A stretch of DNA of 64,000 bases from Candidatus Accumulibacter similis (GTDB lineage: Bacteria > Pseudomonadota > Gammaproteobacteria > Burkholderiales > Rhodocyclaceae). Both the position numbers and the translations under genes were made by a program. Of this stretch, positions 1 through 8,939 are shown piece by piece. The first letter of the stretch is position 1; every line of letters begins with the position of its first letter. The notes beneath the pieces are model-generated. The model was given only the letters and a program-made list of their open reading frames with translations, was not told the origin of the DNA and searched no databases. The DNA lies in assembly GCA_013347225.1 (NCBI GenBank), contig CP054595.1:3902415-3966414 (forward strand). Reading direction: 5' to 3'.

Positions 1-1496
1 AGCGTCGCACCCTCGGTGCCGGTGCCCGACAACCGGAAGACGACCCGTGAACCGTCGTCGAGCAGGACCCGCACGCCCTGGCGCTCGGAACGTGAACCAT
101 CGACCGGATCGGTATAGGAAAAATCATCGGCGGCAGCGATGCGCAGGCCGCACGACTCGGAGCCGGCCAGTTGCGGCAGGCGCGCGCGCAGTTCATCCAT
201 CAGACGATCTGCACGGTCGGTCTCGATCGCTTCGTAGTCATGCCGCGAATAGACGTTGCGCCCGAAACGCCGCCAGTGTTCGCGGACGATCACGTCGGCC
301 GAGGTCGCGCGCACCGCCAGGATGTTGAGCCAGTAGAGCACCGCCCACAGGCCGTCCTTCTCGCGCACGTGGTTGGAACCGGTGCCGGCGCTCTCCTCGC
401 CGCACAGCGTCGCCATGCCGGCATCGAGCAGGGAACCGAAATACTTCCAGCCGGTTGGCGTTTCGTAACATGGGATTCCGAGCGCCCTGGCGACGCGGTC
501 GACCGCGCAACTGGTCGGCATCGACCGTGCGACACCGGCCAGGCCGCCGGCGTAGGCCGGCACCAGAGCGTGGTTGGCGGCGAGCACGGCGAGGCTGTCG
601 CTCGGACTGACGACGAAGTTCGGTCCGACGATCATGTTGCGGTCGCCGTCGCCATCCGATGCGGCGCCGAACGACAGGCCAGAAGCGGGGTCTGCCAGCG
701 CCGCCACGAGGTCGGCGGCCCACACCGGGTTGGGATCGGGGTGGCCGCCGGCGAAGTCCGGCAGCGGAATGCCGTTGACGACGGTTCCTGCCGGCGCCCG
801 CAGACGATCCTCAAGGATCGCCCGTGCATAGGGACCGGTCACCGCGTGCATGGCATCGAAACGCATGCGGAAATCGGGACGGGCGAGCAGCACCGCAATG
901 CGATCGAAATCGAACAGCGACTCGAGCAGTCCGGCATAGTCGGCCACCGGATCGATGATGCTGACCCGCATGTCGCCGATGTGCGATTCACCGATGCGGC
1001 TCAGATCAACGGGTGGCGACTCGACCGTGCGATAGGCACCGATCTCCTGCGTCCGCCGATGGACGGCGTCGGTGAATGCTTCGTTGGCCGGCCCGCCATT
1101 GCCGAGGTTGTACTTGATGCCGAAATCGCCCTCGGGGCCACCCTCGTTGTGGCTGGCCGATAGGATGATGCCACCGAAAGCCTGCCACTTGCGGATCACG
1201 GCGCTGGCTGCGGGCGTGGAAAGAATGCCGTCACGACCCACCAGCACGCGGCCGAAACCCGCCGCCGCAGCCATCCGCAGGATCGTCTGGATCGCCACGT
1301 CATTGTAGAAGCGACCGTCGCCACCGAGTACCAGGGTCTGTCCCTCCTGTCCCGACAGCGTGTCGAAGATCGCCTGGACGAAGTTCTCGAGATAGCGCGC
1401 CTGACTGAAGACCTTCACCTTTTTCCGCAGCCCCGACGTTCCCGGTTTCTGGCCGGCGAATGGCGTGCTCGGAACACTGATCACCTGCATAGTCAT
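1..1496 (-). CDS. pgm: Phosphoglucomutase (alpha-D-glucose phosphate-specific), 3' end cut by window
   Basis: Interconverts glucose 1-phosphate and glucose 6-phosphate in the cytoplasm, linking glycogen and sugar-nucleotide metabolism to glycolysis. The frame starts MTMQVISVP and carries FAGQKPGTSGLRKKVKVF, typical of the eukaryote-like PGM family. The phosphoserine loop reads SASHNEGGPEGDFGIKYN near residue 114, with Ser as the phosphate carrier and Asn-Glu where many homologues have Asn-Pro. ATG at 1496 follows a GAGGCA-like ribosome site; ATG at 1490 is an alternative. The C-terminus runs off the window. The glucose-6-phosphate isomerase gene lies 62 bp upstream on the same strand, so the two probably form a sugar-phosphate operon. 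Family assignment is firm. Confidence 0.93.
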   Translation of the reverse strand, partial: MTMQVISVPSTPFAGQKPGTSGLRKKVKVFSQARYLENFVQAIFDTLSGQEGQTLVLGGDGRFYNDVAIQTILRMAAAAGFGRVLVGRDGILSTPAASAVIRKWQAFGGIILSASHNEGGPEGDFGIKYNLGNGGPANEAFTDAVHRRTQEIGAYRTVESPPVDLSRIGESHIGDMRVSIIDPVADYAGLLESLFDFDRIAVLLARPDFRMRFDAMHAVTGPYARAILEDRLRAPAGTVVNGIPLPDFAGGHPDPNPVWAADLVAALADPASGLSFGAASDGDGDRNMIVGPNFVVSPSDSLAVLAANHALVPAYAGGLAGVARSMPTSCAVDRVARALGIPCYETPTGWKYFGSLLDAGMATLCGEESAGTGSNHVREKDGLWAVLYWLNILAVRATSADVIVREHWRRFGRNVYSRHDYEAIETDRADRLMDELRARLPQLAGSESCGLRIAAADDFSYTDPVDGSRSERQGVRVLLDDGSRVVFRLSGTGTEGAT

Positions 1497-1558
1497 TTCA
1501 TGCCTCGTCACAAATTGAACGCCTGAATCAATACCGTCAAGGTCGCCGGCTCACCCGC

Positions 1559-3193
1559 TCAGCCGATGTGCTGCCTGGTGAACGCCAGCAGGGCCTGCGT
1601 CGAGGCATCGAGTGGTGCGGCCAGCGCCGGGTTACCGATCGCCGGCAGAATGCTGTTGGCCACTGCCTTGCCGAGCTCGACACCCCATTGGTCGAATGAG
1701 TTGAGTCCCCAGATGACACCCTGGACGAAAACCTTGTGCTCGTACAGGGCGATCAGCGCCCCCAGCGTCTGCGGCTCGAGCCGCGTCAGCAGCAGCGTCG
1801 ATGACGGCTGATTGCCCGGGAACACCTTGTGCGGCAGCAGCGCCTCGAGCGCTGCCGGAGACATCGTTCCCTCGAGTTCGCTGCGCGCCTCGGCAGCCGT
1901 CTTGCCGAAGGCCAGCGCGGCGCTCTGCGCGAAGCAGTTGGCGAGCAGCGCTTGCTGGTGCCCGGGCAGCGGATAGTCGGCGCGCACGGCTGCTATGAAA
2001 TCGCAGGGAACGAGCCGTCCGCCCTGATGCAGCAGCTGGAAGAATGCGTGCTGGCCATTGTTGCCCAGCTCGCCCCAGACGATCGGATTCGAGGCACAGC
2101 CCAGCGGCTGCCCATCACTGCCGACCGCCTTGCCGTTGCTCTCCATTTCAAGCTGCTGCAGGAACGACGGAAGATACTTCAGCGATTCGTTGTAAGGCAG
2201 CACGGCATTGCTCGTCGCACCGAGGAAGTTGGTGTTCCAGATGCCGATCAGCGCCATCACCACCGGCAGATTGCGCTCGTAGGGCGTGCTGCGGAAATGC
2301 TCGTCCATCCGCTCGGCACCCGCGAGCAGTTCGGCAAAGGCCTGCGGTCCAATGGCGATCATCAGTGCCAGGCCGACCGCCGACCACAGAGAGAAACGCC
2401 CACCGACCCAATCCCAGAGGGGAAACACGGCATCCTCCCTGATGCCGAACTGGAGCGCTCGCTCCGGCTTGGCGGTCAGGGCCGCGAAGTGGCAGGATAC
2501 CGCAGCGGCATCGCCGAGCCTGGCCAGCAGCCAGTCGCGCGCCGTCTGCGCATTGAGCATCGTTTCCTGGGTGGTGAAGGTCTTGCTCGCCACCAGGAAC
2601 AGCGTCGTGTGCGGGTCCAGCGTCTGCAGCAGCGGCGCCAGCTGCGCGCTGTCGAGGTTCGAGACGTAATGCACCTCGACTGTCGGGTGCGACACCGAAC
2701 GCAGGGCGTAAGCGAGCATCTTCGGGCCGAGATCGGAACCGCCGATGCCGATATTGACCACGCTGCGGATCGGCAGGCCGCTGAAACCGAGCGCCTTCCC
2801 GGAACGGATGCCCTCGGCAAACGCGGCCATCCGCAGTCGCGTCGCAAGGACATCGGGCATGACGTCGAGACTGGCAGTGGGGAACGGGCTCCGTGAGCGG
2901 CGCAGAGCCACGTGCAACACCGAGCGGCCCTCGCTGGCGTTGATCTGCTCACCGCTGAACATGCGCTCGGTCCATTGCTCGAGCTGCGCCTCGCGGGCCA
3001 GCGCGACGAGCAGCGGCAGGCTCACCGGATCGATGCGCTGCTTCGAGAAGTCGTAGAGGATGCCGTCGAAGCTCAGTGATAGGGATGCCACGCGGCCTGG
3101 ATCGCGAGCAAAGAGTTCCCTGAGATGCACCGGCGCAAGGGATTGCCGGTGCGCTTCAATAGCCTTCCAGGCGGCTGAGGTGGTGATGTTCAT
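1559..3193 (-). CDS. pgi: Glucose-6-phosphate isomerase
   Basis: Cytoplasmic enzyme that interconverts glucose 6-phosphate and fructose 6-phosphate. The 544-residue length is usual for bacterial PGI. Both family signatures are visible: VGGRFSLWSAVGLA in the middle, and FDQWGVELGK near the C-terminus, where the lysine belongs to the active site. The sugar-phosphate-binding region reads IGIGGSDLGPKM. ATG at 3193 gives the N-terminus MNITTSAAWKAIEAH, as expected. It sits directly upstream of phosphoglucomutase on the same strand, so glucose 6-phosphate made here can be passed to glucose 1-phosphate and glycogen or exopolysaccharide synthesis. No frame damage or missing residues were seen. Confidence 0.96.
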   Translation of the reverse strand: MNITTSAAWKAIEAHRQSLAPVHLRELFARDPGRVASLSLSFDGILYDFSKQRIDPVSLPLLVALAREAQLEQWTERMFSGEQINASEGRSVLHVALRRSRSPFPTASLDVMPDVLATRLRMAAFAEGIRSGKALGFSGLPIRSVVNIGIGGSDLGPKMLAYALRSVSHPTVEVHYVSNLDSAQLAPLLQTLDPHTTLFLVASKTFTTQETMLNAQTARDWLLARLGDAAAVSCHFAALTAKPERALQFGIREDAVFPLWDWVGGRFSLWSAVGLALMIAIGPQAFAELLAGAERMDEHFRSTPYERNLPVVMALIGIWNTNFLGATSNAVLPYNESLKYLPSFLQQLEMESNGKAVGSDGQPLGCASNPIVWGELGNNGQHAFFQLLHQGGRLVPCDFIAAVRADYPLPGHQQALLANCFAQSAALAFGKTAAEARSELEGTMSPAALEALLPHKVFPGNQPSSTLLLTRLEPQTLGALIALYEHKVFVQGVIWGLNSFDQWGVELGKAVANSILPAIGNPALAAPLDASTQALLAFTRQHIG

Positions 3194-3468
3194 GATTGGT
3201 GAAGGTCATTGATGAATGATCAGGTCGTCCGCAGACGACCCATGGGAAGAGATTTTCGGTGCAATCCGAAGGGATATCCGTATCGGCTGTCAGCTTGCCA
3301 GAATGCGTCGCAGAACGCAAAAAATAATGCCAACCGGCCCTCCACGACAGGCCATTTCCGAGTATTTTTCTTGGTTATCTTTCCTGCTGCCGATCATGCC
3401 TGGAAACCTCTGCCGCTGCGCCGATGGCCCGACGGTCGTGTGCCACCGGAGTCGCCTGGCAGGCAGAC

Positions 3469-3906
3469 TCAACTGCCGTTGGCCGGCCGCAGACCGTCGC
3501 CGGATTTCGCCCGGGAATTCTTCACGCTGACTGCGAAAGGCCGGTCTTCGATGGCGATATGGCGCTCGAACCAGTACTCGGCATAGCGCAGGAAGGAATG
3601 AACGTCGCGCGCGCCGTTGCGCACCTCGGAGAAGGCCTTCTGCAGTGCATGCAGGTTGTCGCGGTGGACGGTTGCGTGCCCGGCGAAGTCAACGCCGACC
3701 GATTGTGCGATGCGCTCTTCGCTGGCGAAATGGTATTCGAGATAATCGAGGAGATTTTCAAACTCGGCAAAGGAAACGGGCCCGCTGCCGAAACAGGCTG
3801 CCTTCAACGACTCGATACGGCGAAAGATTTCTTCGTGTTGTGCATCAATTTCTGGCAGATCGATCAGCAATGCTTCCGGCAGCAGTCCGGAACGGTTGAT
3901 CTCCAC
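3469..3906 (-). CDS. Bacteriohemerythrin
   Basis: Small di-iron oxygen-binding protein, thought to store or sense oxygen in the cytoplasm of facultative or microaerophilic bacteria. All seven expected iron ligands are present: His24, His59 with Glu63 (HxxxE), His77 and His81 (HxxxH), His116 and Asp121 (HxxxxD). At 145 residues it is a single-domain hemerythrin with no fused signalling domain. The start is GTG at 3906, preceded by AGGAGAG at a suitable distance. It lies 89 bp downstream of imuB in the same direction and could be read through from the SOS operon, although nothing else links it to DNA repair. Confidence 0.9.
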   Translation of the reverse strand: MEINRSGLLPEALLIDLPEIDAQHEEIFRRIESLKAACFGSGPVSFAEFENLLDYLEYHFASEERIAQSVGVDFAGHATVHRDNLHALQKAFSEVRNGARDVHSFLRYAEYWFERHIAIEDRPFAVSVKNSRAKSGDGLRPANGS

Positions 3907-3995
3907 AGCGAGTCTCTCCTGGAAAACGATCGATTTCGCAAGTCCACACAGTATAAAAAGGGCGCTCGCAAAATTCCAGTAAAATCAGCCCGAGT

Positions 3996-5480
3996 TCAGG
4001 CAAAGACGCCGTGCAGGAACCAGCCCGCCTGACTGCGGAAAATCCACAGCCATTCGTCACGCCGGGAAATGGCGACGAAGTAGTCGCGGCAGACATCGCC
4101 GAGCGCATCCGGCTCCGCCGCGTCCCACCAGCCACTCTCGATTCGCTCGGGGCCGGCAAGCAGGCGCAGCGGGCCGCCGCACTGCGGCCGGCCAGCCAGC
4201 TCGCGCAAGGCCTGTGGTTGCGCCAGCATGCACAGCGGGCGCGGGCCGCCAGACGAATTGCGCGTGGCTGGGGCAAGAAACGGGCTGGGCGGCGATTTCT
4301 CTCCTGTCAGCGGCGCCGCCGCAACCCGCCGCCAGGCGTTTTCCGGCCGATGCTCGGCCACTGCTGACAGCGCGTGCACGCCATCGTCGCCCAGGCGTGC
4401 CTGCAGCCGTTCGAGCAATCCTGCCATCGATTCGTCGCCAGCACCCTCGCCACGTTCGACGAACAGGCTGCGCGAATGACCGACAAGAGCTGCTGGTGCC
4501 CCGGCCCGCAAGCCGATGCACTCGACCGCTGCCGGCAGATGCAGCCGCTGCAGCCGCTCGCCGAGCACATGACTCATCCGCTCGGCGTCACGCGTGGCAC
4601 CGGCAAAACCAAGGGCAAGAACGGTCGCCGGTCGCTGCCTCGCGCCGCTTTCGTGCCGAAACTCGAAAACGCATTCACTGACTCCACCACCTCGTGCAGC
4701 AAGCCAACCGCACAAGGCATCGATCAGGCGACGTGCAGCCCAGCCGAGCGCCGATGCTTGCTCGGCCTGCAGTGGCAATTCCAGTCGTTCGGCAAAAAGC
4801 TCCGGAAAGACGAAACGTTGCCGGGGATCCGGCAAATCACCCAGCGCCCGCGCCAGATCGGCCACCAGCCCGGTACCCAGCCGCCGCGCCAGACCGGCGC
4901 GCGGCAAGCGCAGCAGGTCGGCAAGCGAACGCGCGCCGAAGCTGGCGAGACGGGCCTCATCCCCTGGTGCAAGGGCGAGCACCGACAGCGGCAGACCGCC
5001 GAGGCGTTGCGGCAGTTCGTCGAGCGCACAGCAGGTCCGGTCGTCACCGCCGATCGCCAGCCACTGTGCAGCCAATGGTGTCGGCGCCAGAGCTGCCTGC
5101 GGCAGGTGACCCTGCGCGGCGCAGCCGGCGACGACGCCCTCGAACAACTTCGCGGCGCCACCGAACAGGCGCAGTGAAGCGGCCACTTCGAGCAACAGCA
5201 TCGACTGTGCAAGGCAGCAGACCTCCGAGGTGAAACTGCCGGCCCAGCAGGCGAGCCGCTTCAAGGCCGCCTGCTCACGCTCGACAGCGCGCTGCCGAAC
5301 CGCCAGATCTGGCAGCAATGCCCGTGCTTCAGCCAGCCGCTTGCCGGCCACCACGCCCGCCGACACCGCCGCACGATCAGCAACGATGACCCGCTCGCGG
5401 TCGATGATGGCGCTAGGCGATGGCAGGTCGGGAAAGACTTCGAGCGGCAGGCAGGGCAGATGCAGGGCGAGCCAGAGCAT
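3996..5480 (-). CDS. imuB: ImuB, Y-family polymerase-like translesion protein
   Basis: Non-catalytic member of the DNA polymerase Y family that recruits mutagenic synthesis factors in the SOS response. The real N-terminus is MLWLALHLPCLPLEVF (ATG at 5480), giving 494 residues. The longer open frame upstream is antisense-like noise and overlaps imuA fully. The DinB-style first carboxylate motif (hVDMDxFFAxVE) is replaced by LALHLPCLPLE, as expected for ImuB, which lacks polymerase active-site acids. The helix-hairpin-helix region reads FGARSLADLLRLPRAGLARRLG. It overlaps imuA by 68 bp, so translation is probably coupled. No dnaE2 follows; a hemerythrin gene occupies that position. Confidence 0.88.
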   Translation of the reverse strand: MLWLALHLPCLPLEVFPDLPSPSAIIDRERVIVADRAAVSAGVVAGKRLAEARALLPDLAVRQRAVEREQAALKRLACWAGSFTSEVCCLAQSMLLLEVAASLRLFGGAAKLFEGVVAGCAAQGHLPQAALAPTPLAAQWLAIGGDDRTCCALDELPQRLGGLPLSVLALAPGDEARLASFGARSLADLLRLPRAGLARRLGTGLVADLARALGDLPDPRQRFVFPELFAERLELPLQAEQASALGWAARRLIDALCGWLAARGGGVSECVFEFRHESGARQRPATVLALGFAGATRDAERMSHVLGERLQRLHLPAAVECIGLRAGAPAALVGHSRSLFVERGEGAGDESMAGLLERLQARLGDDGVHALSAVAEHRPENAWRRVAAAPLTGEKSPPSPFLAPATRNSSGGPRPLCMLAQPQALRELAGRPQCGGPLRLLAGPERIESGWWDAAEPDALGDVCRDYFVAISRRDEWLWIFRSQAGWFLHGVFA

Positions 5481-6120
5481 GACGCAAGCGCAGCGGGCGT
5501 TGCACGGCGATGGACAGAGGCAGCGGCTGTGCGCTGCCACGGCGCTTGAGCAGGTGAACGATGAGTTGCTCACCCTCACCATCGAGAGCCAGTCGCAGCG
5601 GTGCCGGCGAAGGCTCGCTGGCACAGGCTGCCGGACGAAAGACGAAGAGCAGGGCCTGGCTCGTCTCGGCGGCCAGTTGCAGGCGACGCAGCGAGGTGGC
5701 CTGGACCTCCGGCAGCCAGACGACGATGGCACCGACTCCATCGGCAGCAAGCGATCGTTCGCAGGCCCAGGCGGCATCGCGACCGGGAGCGCTGGCAACC
5801 AGCAGGCGCGAGAGATCGACCCCTCCCGCCTGCAGCGCCGGGGCATAAAGCAGATATGGCGGGGCAATGCAAACCAGCCAGGCCAGTTCGTCACGCGAGA
5901 GCCGGGCCAGCGCCGGCAACAGCAGGCTCAGCTCGCCGACGCCGCGACGCAACGGCAGGAGCTCGGTCAAACCACCACGCGGCCAGCCGCCACCGGGCAA
6001 CTCGCGGTCGAGATCGGCGAAGCCCGTCGGCACGCCGGGCAGCGCTGCCCTGGCCAGCGCATCGCCCCGCCAGACATCGGGACGTTCGAGGATCTGCATC
6101 AGCATGGTCGATGACGACAT
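5413..6120 (-). CDS. imuA: ImuA, RecA/SulA-like translesion accessory protein
   Basis: RecA-fold accessory protein of the ImuA-ImuB mutasome. The N-terminus resembles ImuA proteins: RPDVWRGDALA, then GVPTGFADLDRELPGGGWPRGGLTEL, the last part in the position of the RecA-like substrate loop. ATG at 6120 (MSSSTMLMQ) is preferred because it leaves 31 bp after lexA. The upstream candidate at 6168 would overlap lexA and add an unconserved tail. The chosen product is 235 residues. It is the middle gene of lexA-imuA-imuB and should be LexA-repressed through the SOS box at 6779. The C-terminal 68 bp overlap the imuB start. Confidence 0.86.
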   Translation of the reverse strand: MSSSTMLMQILERPDVWRGDALARAALPGVPTGFADLDRELPGGGWPRGGLTELLPLRRGVGELSLLLPALARLSRDELAWLVCIAPPYLLYAPALQAGGVDLSRLLVASAPGRDAAWACERSLAADGVGAIVVWLPEVQATSLRRLQLAAETSQALLFVFRPAACASEPSPAPLRLALDGEGEQLIVHLLKRRGSAQPLPLSIAVQRPLRLRHALARPASALPAARSLSRPAIA

Positions 6121-6151
6121 GGTCAAATCCGGTTGGCCAGCACTGTGCTTC

Positions 6152-6754
6152 TCAGATCGTCTCGCCACTGCGGATCAAGCCGACAGCGATGCCTTCGATG
6201 ACCAGTGACCGCCGCTCGGGATCGACGACGATCGGCGCGAAATCGGGATTTTCGGCAGTCAGCTCGACGATGCCGTCACGCTGCCGGAAGCGCTTGACCG
6301 TTACCTCGTCATCGAGCCGGGCGACGACGATCTGGCCGTTGCGCGCCTCGCCGCTGCGGTGCACGGCAAGCAGGTCACCATCGAAAATGCCGGCATCGAT
6401 CATCGACAGGCCGCGCACCCGCAGGAGGAAATCGGCACGCGGCGAGAACAGGCCGGCATCGAGCGTGTAACGGCGCTGCACGTTCTCCACCGCGAGTATC
6501 GGGCTGCCGGCGGCGACGCTGCCGATCAACGGCAGGCCGAGTTGTTCGACCAGGCGGATGCCGCGCGCCGAGCCCGGCTCGAGGGTGATCAGACCCTTTC
6601 TGGCAAGTGCCCGCAGATGTTCCTCGGCCGCGTTGTGCGAGGCGAAACCAAAGGCGGTGGCGATCTCCGCCCGCGTCGGCGGCGCGCCGAGGCTTTCCAG
6701 CGTGTTGCGAATGAATTCGAGTATTTCCTGTTGCCGCGTTGTAATCCTGAGCAT
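6152..6754 (-). CDS. lexA: LexA repressor
   Basis: Self-cleaving repressor of the SOS regulon. It has an N-terminal winged helix (residues about 1-65) and a C-terminal S24 protease domain. The Ala82-Gly83 cleavage bond lies in SVAAGSP, the nucleophile is Ser117 in RGLSMIDAGI, and the general base is Lys154 in DDEVTVKRF. ATG at 6754 gives the standard N-terminus MLRITTRQQEIL and 200 residues. The longer open frame upstream has no LexA similarity. A perfect SOS box lies 25 bp upstream, so the gene is autoregulated and controls the downstream imuA and imuB. Confidence 0.97.
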   Translation of the reverse strand: MLRITTRQQEILEFIRNTLESLGAPPTRAEIATAFGFASHNAAEEHLRALARKGLITLEPGSARGIRLVEQLGLPLIGSVAAGSPILAVENVQRRYTLDAGLFSPRADFLLRVRGLSMIDAGIFDGDLLAVHRSGEARNGQIVVARLDDEVTVKRFRQRDGIVELTAENPDFAPIVVDPERRSLVIEGIAVGLIRSGETI

Positions 6755-6778
6755 GATCGGCACCCTCTGTTGGCATGA

Positions 6779-6794
6779 CTGTATTTTTGTACAG
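6779..6794 (-). promoter_or_regulatory. LexA operator (SOS box)
   Basis: CTGTATTTTTGTACAG is an exact match to the CTGT-N8-ACAG LexA consensus. It lies 24 bp upstream of the lexA start and overlaps the likely promoter region (TACAAAAATACAGT on the minus strand). It should couple the whole lexA-imuA-imuB operon to DNA damage. The peroxiredoxin gene on the other strand starts 114 bp away and could also feel this site, but nothing else suggests that. Confidence 0.95.
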
Positions 6795-6908
6795 CAACGA
6801 GAAAAAAGCAAGCGTGCCGACAGGACGAAGGAACGAAGCCTGGCGCTTGACCCGGGCTCCCCTTTCTTACCACAATCGCCTCCTCCACGCCCTCCTCCGA
6901 GACCAGCC

Positions 6909-7364
6909 ATGATCGACCAGCCTGTCGAAGACTTCAGCCTGCCCGCCAGCGGCGGCCGCATCTTCAGCCTCTCCGCCTGCCGCGGCAGTGCCGTGGTCCT
7001 CTATTTCTACCCCAAGGACAGCACCCCCGGCTGCACCAGCGAGGCGCGGGACTTTCGTGACCTGCATCCGCAGTTCGTCGCTGCCGGCGCGATCATCGCC
7101 GGTGTGTCACGCGACAGCCTCAGGTCGCACGACAATTTCACGGCGAAACAGGAACTGCCTTTCGTCCTCATCAGCGACAGCGACGAAATGCTGTGCAACC
7201 GCTTCGCGGTGATCCGGATGAAGTCGATGTACGGCAGGCAGGTGCGCGGCATAGAACGCAGCACCTTCGTCATCGATGGCAACGGAGTCCTGCGGCGCGA
7301 ATGGCGCGGCGTCCGGGTGGCCGGACACGCGCAGGAAGTGCTCGACTTCGTCAGCCACCTCTGA
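6909..7364 (+). CDS. bcp: Thioredoxin-dependent peroxiredoxin, BCP/PrxQ type
   Basis: Reduces hydroperoxides in the cytoplasm using a peroxidatic cysteine. The motif FYPKDSTPGCTSEARDF places that residue at Cys42. PrxQ proteins usually carry the resolving cysteine five residues later, but Arg47 stands there, so the enzyme is probably a 1-Cys type or uses another partner. ATG at 6909 (MIDQPVEDFSLP) gives 151 residues, normal for the family. It is divergent from lexA and 42 bp upstream of the PhoH-like gene, possibly in one transcript with it. Family assignment is firm; the mechanism is inferred from the missing cysteine. Confidence 0.9.
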   Translation: MIDQPVEDFSLPASGGRIFSLSACRGSAVVLYFYPKDSTPGCTSEARDFRDLHPQFVAAGAIIAGVSRDSLRSHDNFTAKQELPFVLISDSDEMLCNRFAVIRMKSMYGRQVRGIERSTFVIDGNGVLRREWRGVRVAGHAQEVLDFVSHL

Positions 7365-7406
7365 AACGCCCGAGCAACGCTGCGATCACTCCGGAAGATC
7401 CCCGAC

Positions 7407-8831
7407 ATGTCCCGCAGGAACGCCGTCGACAGCAGTCCCGTGACTGCGACAGCGAGGAAGCTCTTCGTCCTCGACACCAATGTGCTGATGCACGACCCGA
7501 CCTGTCTGTACCGCTTCCAGGAGCACGACTTGTTTCTGCCGATCATGACCCTCGAGGAACTCGACGGCCACAAGAAAGGAATGTCGGAGATCGCCCGCAA
7601 TGCACGCCAGGTGACGCGCACGCTCGACGAAATCGTCAACGGCACGGCCACCGCGATCGAACTGGGCATCGCTCTCGACGGCGCCTCGCGCCAGCTCGCC
7701 AGTGGCCGCCTCTTCCTGCAGACTGAAGCGATCACCGGCGAACTGCCAGCCGGACTGCCGACAGCGAAGGCCGACAACCAGATCCTGGCGGTCGTCATCC
7801 ACCTCCAGAAGAGCCATCCCGAACGCCCGGTGATCCTCGTCTCCAAGGACATCAACATGCGCATCAAGGCGCGTGCCCTGGGATTGCAGGCACAGGACTA
7901 CTTCAACGACAAGGTGCTCGAAGACACCGACCTGCTGTACACCGGCATGCGCGAACTGCCCGCCGACTTCTGGGACGAGCACGGCCAGGACATGGTGTCG
8001 CGCAGCCGGGACGGGCGGACACGGTACCGCATCAGCGGTCCGCTGTGCCCGCAGTTTCTGGTCAACCAGTTCCTGTTCCAGGAAGGCGAACGCCCGCTGC
8101 AGGCGATCGTCCGCTCGCTCGCCGGGACGACCGCCGAACTCGAGACGCTGATCGACTACAGCCATTCCAAGAACAGCGTCTGGGGAATCACGGCGCGCAA
8201 TCGCGAGCAGAACTTCGCCCTCAATGCGTTGATGAACCCGGAGGTGGATTTCGTCACACTGCTAGGCCAGGCCGGCACCGGCAAGACCCTGCTGACACTG
8301 GCTGCCGGCCTGGCGCAGGTGCTCGACGACAGGCGCTACGGCGAAATCATCGTCACCCGCGTGACGGTGCCGGTCGGCGAGGACATCGGTTTCCTGCCGG
8401 GCACCGAGGAAGAGAAGATGGGACCGTGGATGGGCGCCCTCGAGGACAATCTCGAGGTCCTCAACCGGGGCGACGAGCAGGCCGGCGACTGGGGCCGGGC
8501 AGCCACCCACGACCTGATCCGCCACCGCATCCGGATCAAGTCGCTCAACTTCATGCGCGGCCGCACCTTCCTCAACCGCTACCTGATCATCGACGAGGCG
8601 CAGAACCTGACGCCGAAGCAGATGAAGACGCTGATCACCCGTGCAGGCCCCGGAACCAAGGTGATCTGTCTCGGCAACATCGCGCAGATCGACACGCCTT
8701 ACCTCAGCGAAGGCAGTTCCGGCCTGAGCTATGTCGTCGACCGCTTCAAGGGCTGGGAACATGCCGGCCACGTCACCCTGCAGCGTGGCGAGCGCTCCCG
8801 CCTCGCCGATTACGCCGGTGAAGTGCTATAA
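7407..8831 (+). CDS. PIN domain-PhoH family ATPase
   Basis: Two-domain protein of the PhoH2/YlaK class, probably acting in RNA unwinding and cleavage. An N-terminal PIN ribonuclease domain begins LFVLDTNVLMHD, with metal-binding Asp23 and further acidic positions. The C-terminal PhoH ATPase carries Walker A GQAGTGKTLL near residue 287 and Walker B LIIDEAQNLTP near residue 392. The length of 474 residues is normal for this fusion. It follows the peroxiredoxin gene by 42 bp. The stop codon overlaps a TATAAT sequence and is followed by a strong hairpin at 8845. The in vivo substrate is unknown. Confidence 0.93.
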   Translation: MSRRNAVDSSPVTATARKLFVLDTNVLMHDPTCLYRFQEHDLFLPIMTLEELDGHKKGMSEIARNARQVTRTLDEIVNGTATAIELGIALDGASRQLASGRLFLQTEAITGELPAGLPTAKADNQILAVVIHLQKSHPERPVILVSKDINMRIKARALGLQAQDYFNDKVLEDTDLLYTGMRELPADFWDEHGQDMVSRSRDGRTRYRISGPLCPQFLVNQFLFQEGERPLQAIVRSLAGTTAELETLIDYSHSKNSVWGITARNREQNFALNALMNPEVDFVTLLGQAGTGKTLLTLAAGLAQVLDDRRYGEIIVTRVTVPVGEDIGFLPGTEEEKMGPWMGALEDNLEVLNRGDEQAGDWGRAATHDLIRHRIRIKSLNFMRGRTFLNRYLIIDEAQNLTPKQMKTLITRAGPGTKVICLGNIAQIDTPYLSEGSSGLSYVVDRFKGWEHAGHVTLQRGERSRLADYAGEVL

Positions 8832-8844
8832 TCGCCGGCAAATT

Positions 8845-8870
8845 GGGCCGTGTCTCATGACACGGCCCAG
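8845..8870 (+). terminator. Hairpin after phoH-like gene
   Basis: An 11-bp perfect stem (TGGGCCGTGTC / GACACGGCCCA) with a TCAT loop starts 14 bp after the PIN-PhoH stop codon. It lacks a proper T-tract, so it may be a weak or Rho-assisted terminator, a pause site or an mRNA-protecting structure ahead of the next gene. Confidence 0.5.
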
Positions 8871-8939
8871 CCGTTTGTGGCCACCGATCGCTGCCCCCGA
8901 GTGCTGCCGGCAGCGGTCCGGCGCCTGCCGGAGAGTCGA

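Noticed and set aside
8828..8833. Perfect TATAAT at the phoH-like stop codon as a promoter for the transglutaminase-like gene
   Set aside because: No acceptable -35 box lies 16-18 bp upstream (GCCGAT is present), and a strong hairpin immediately follows, so I left it as unproven.
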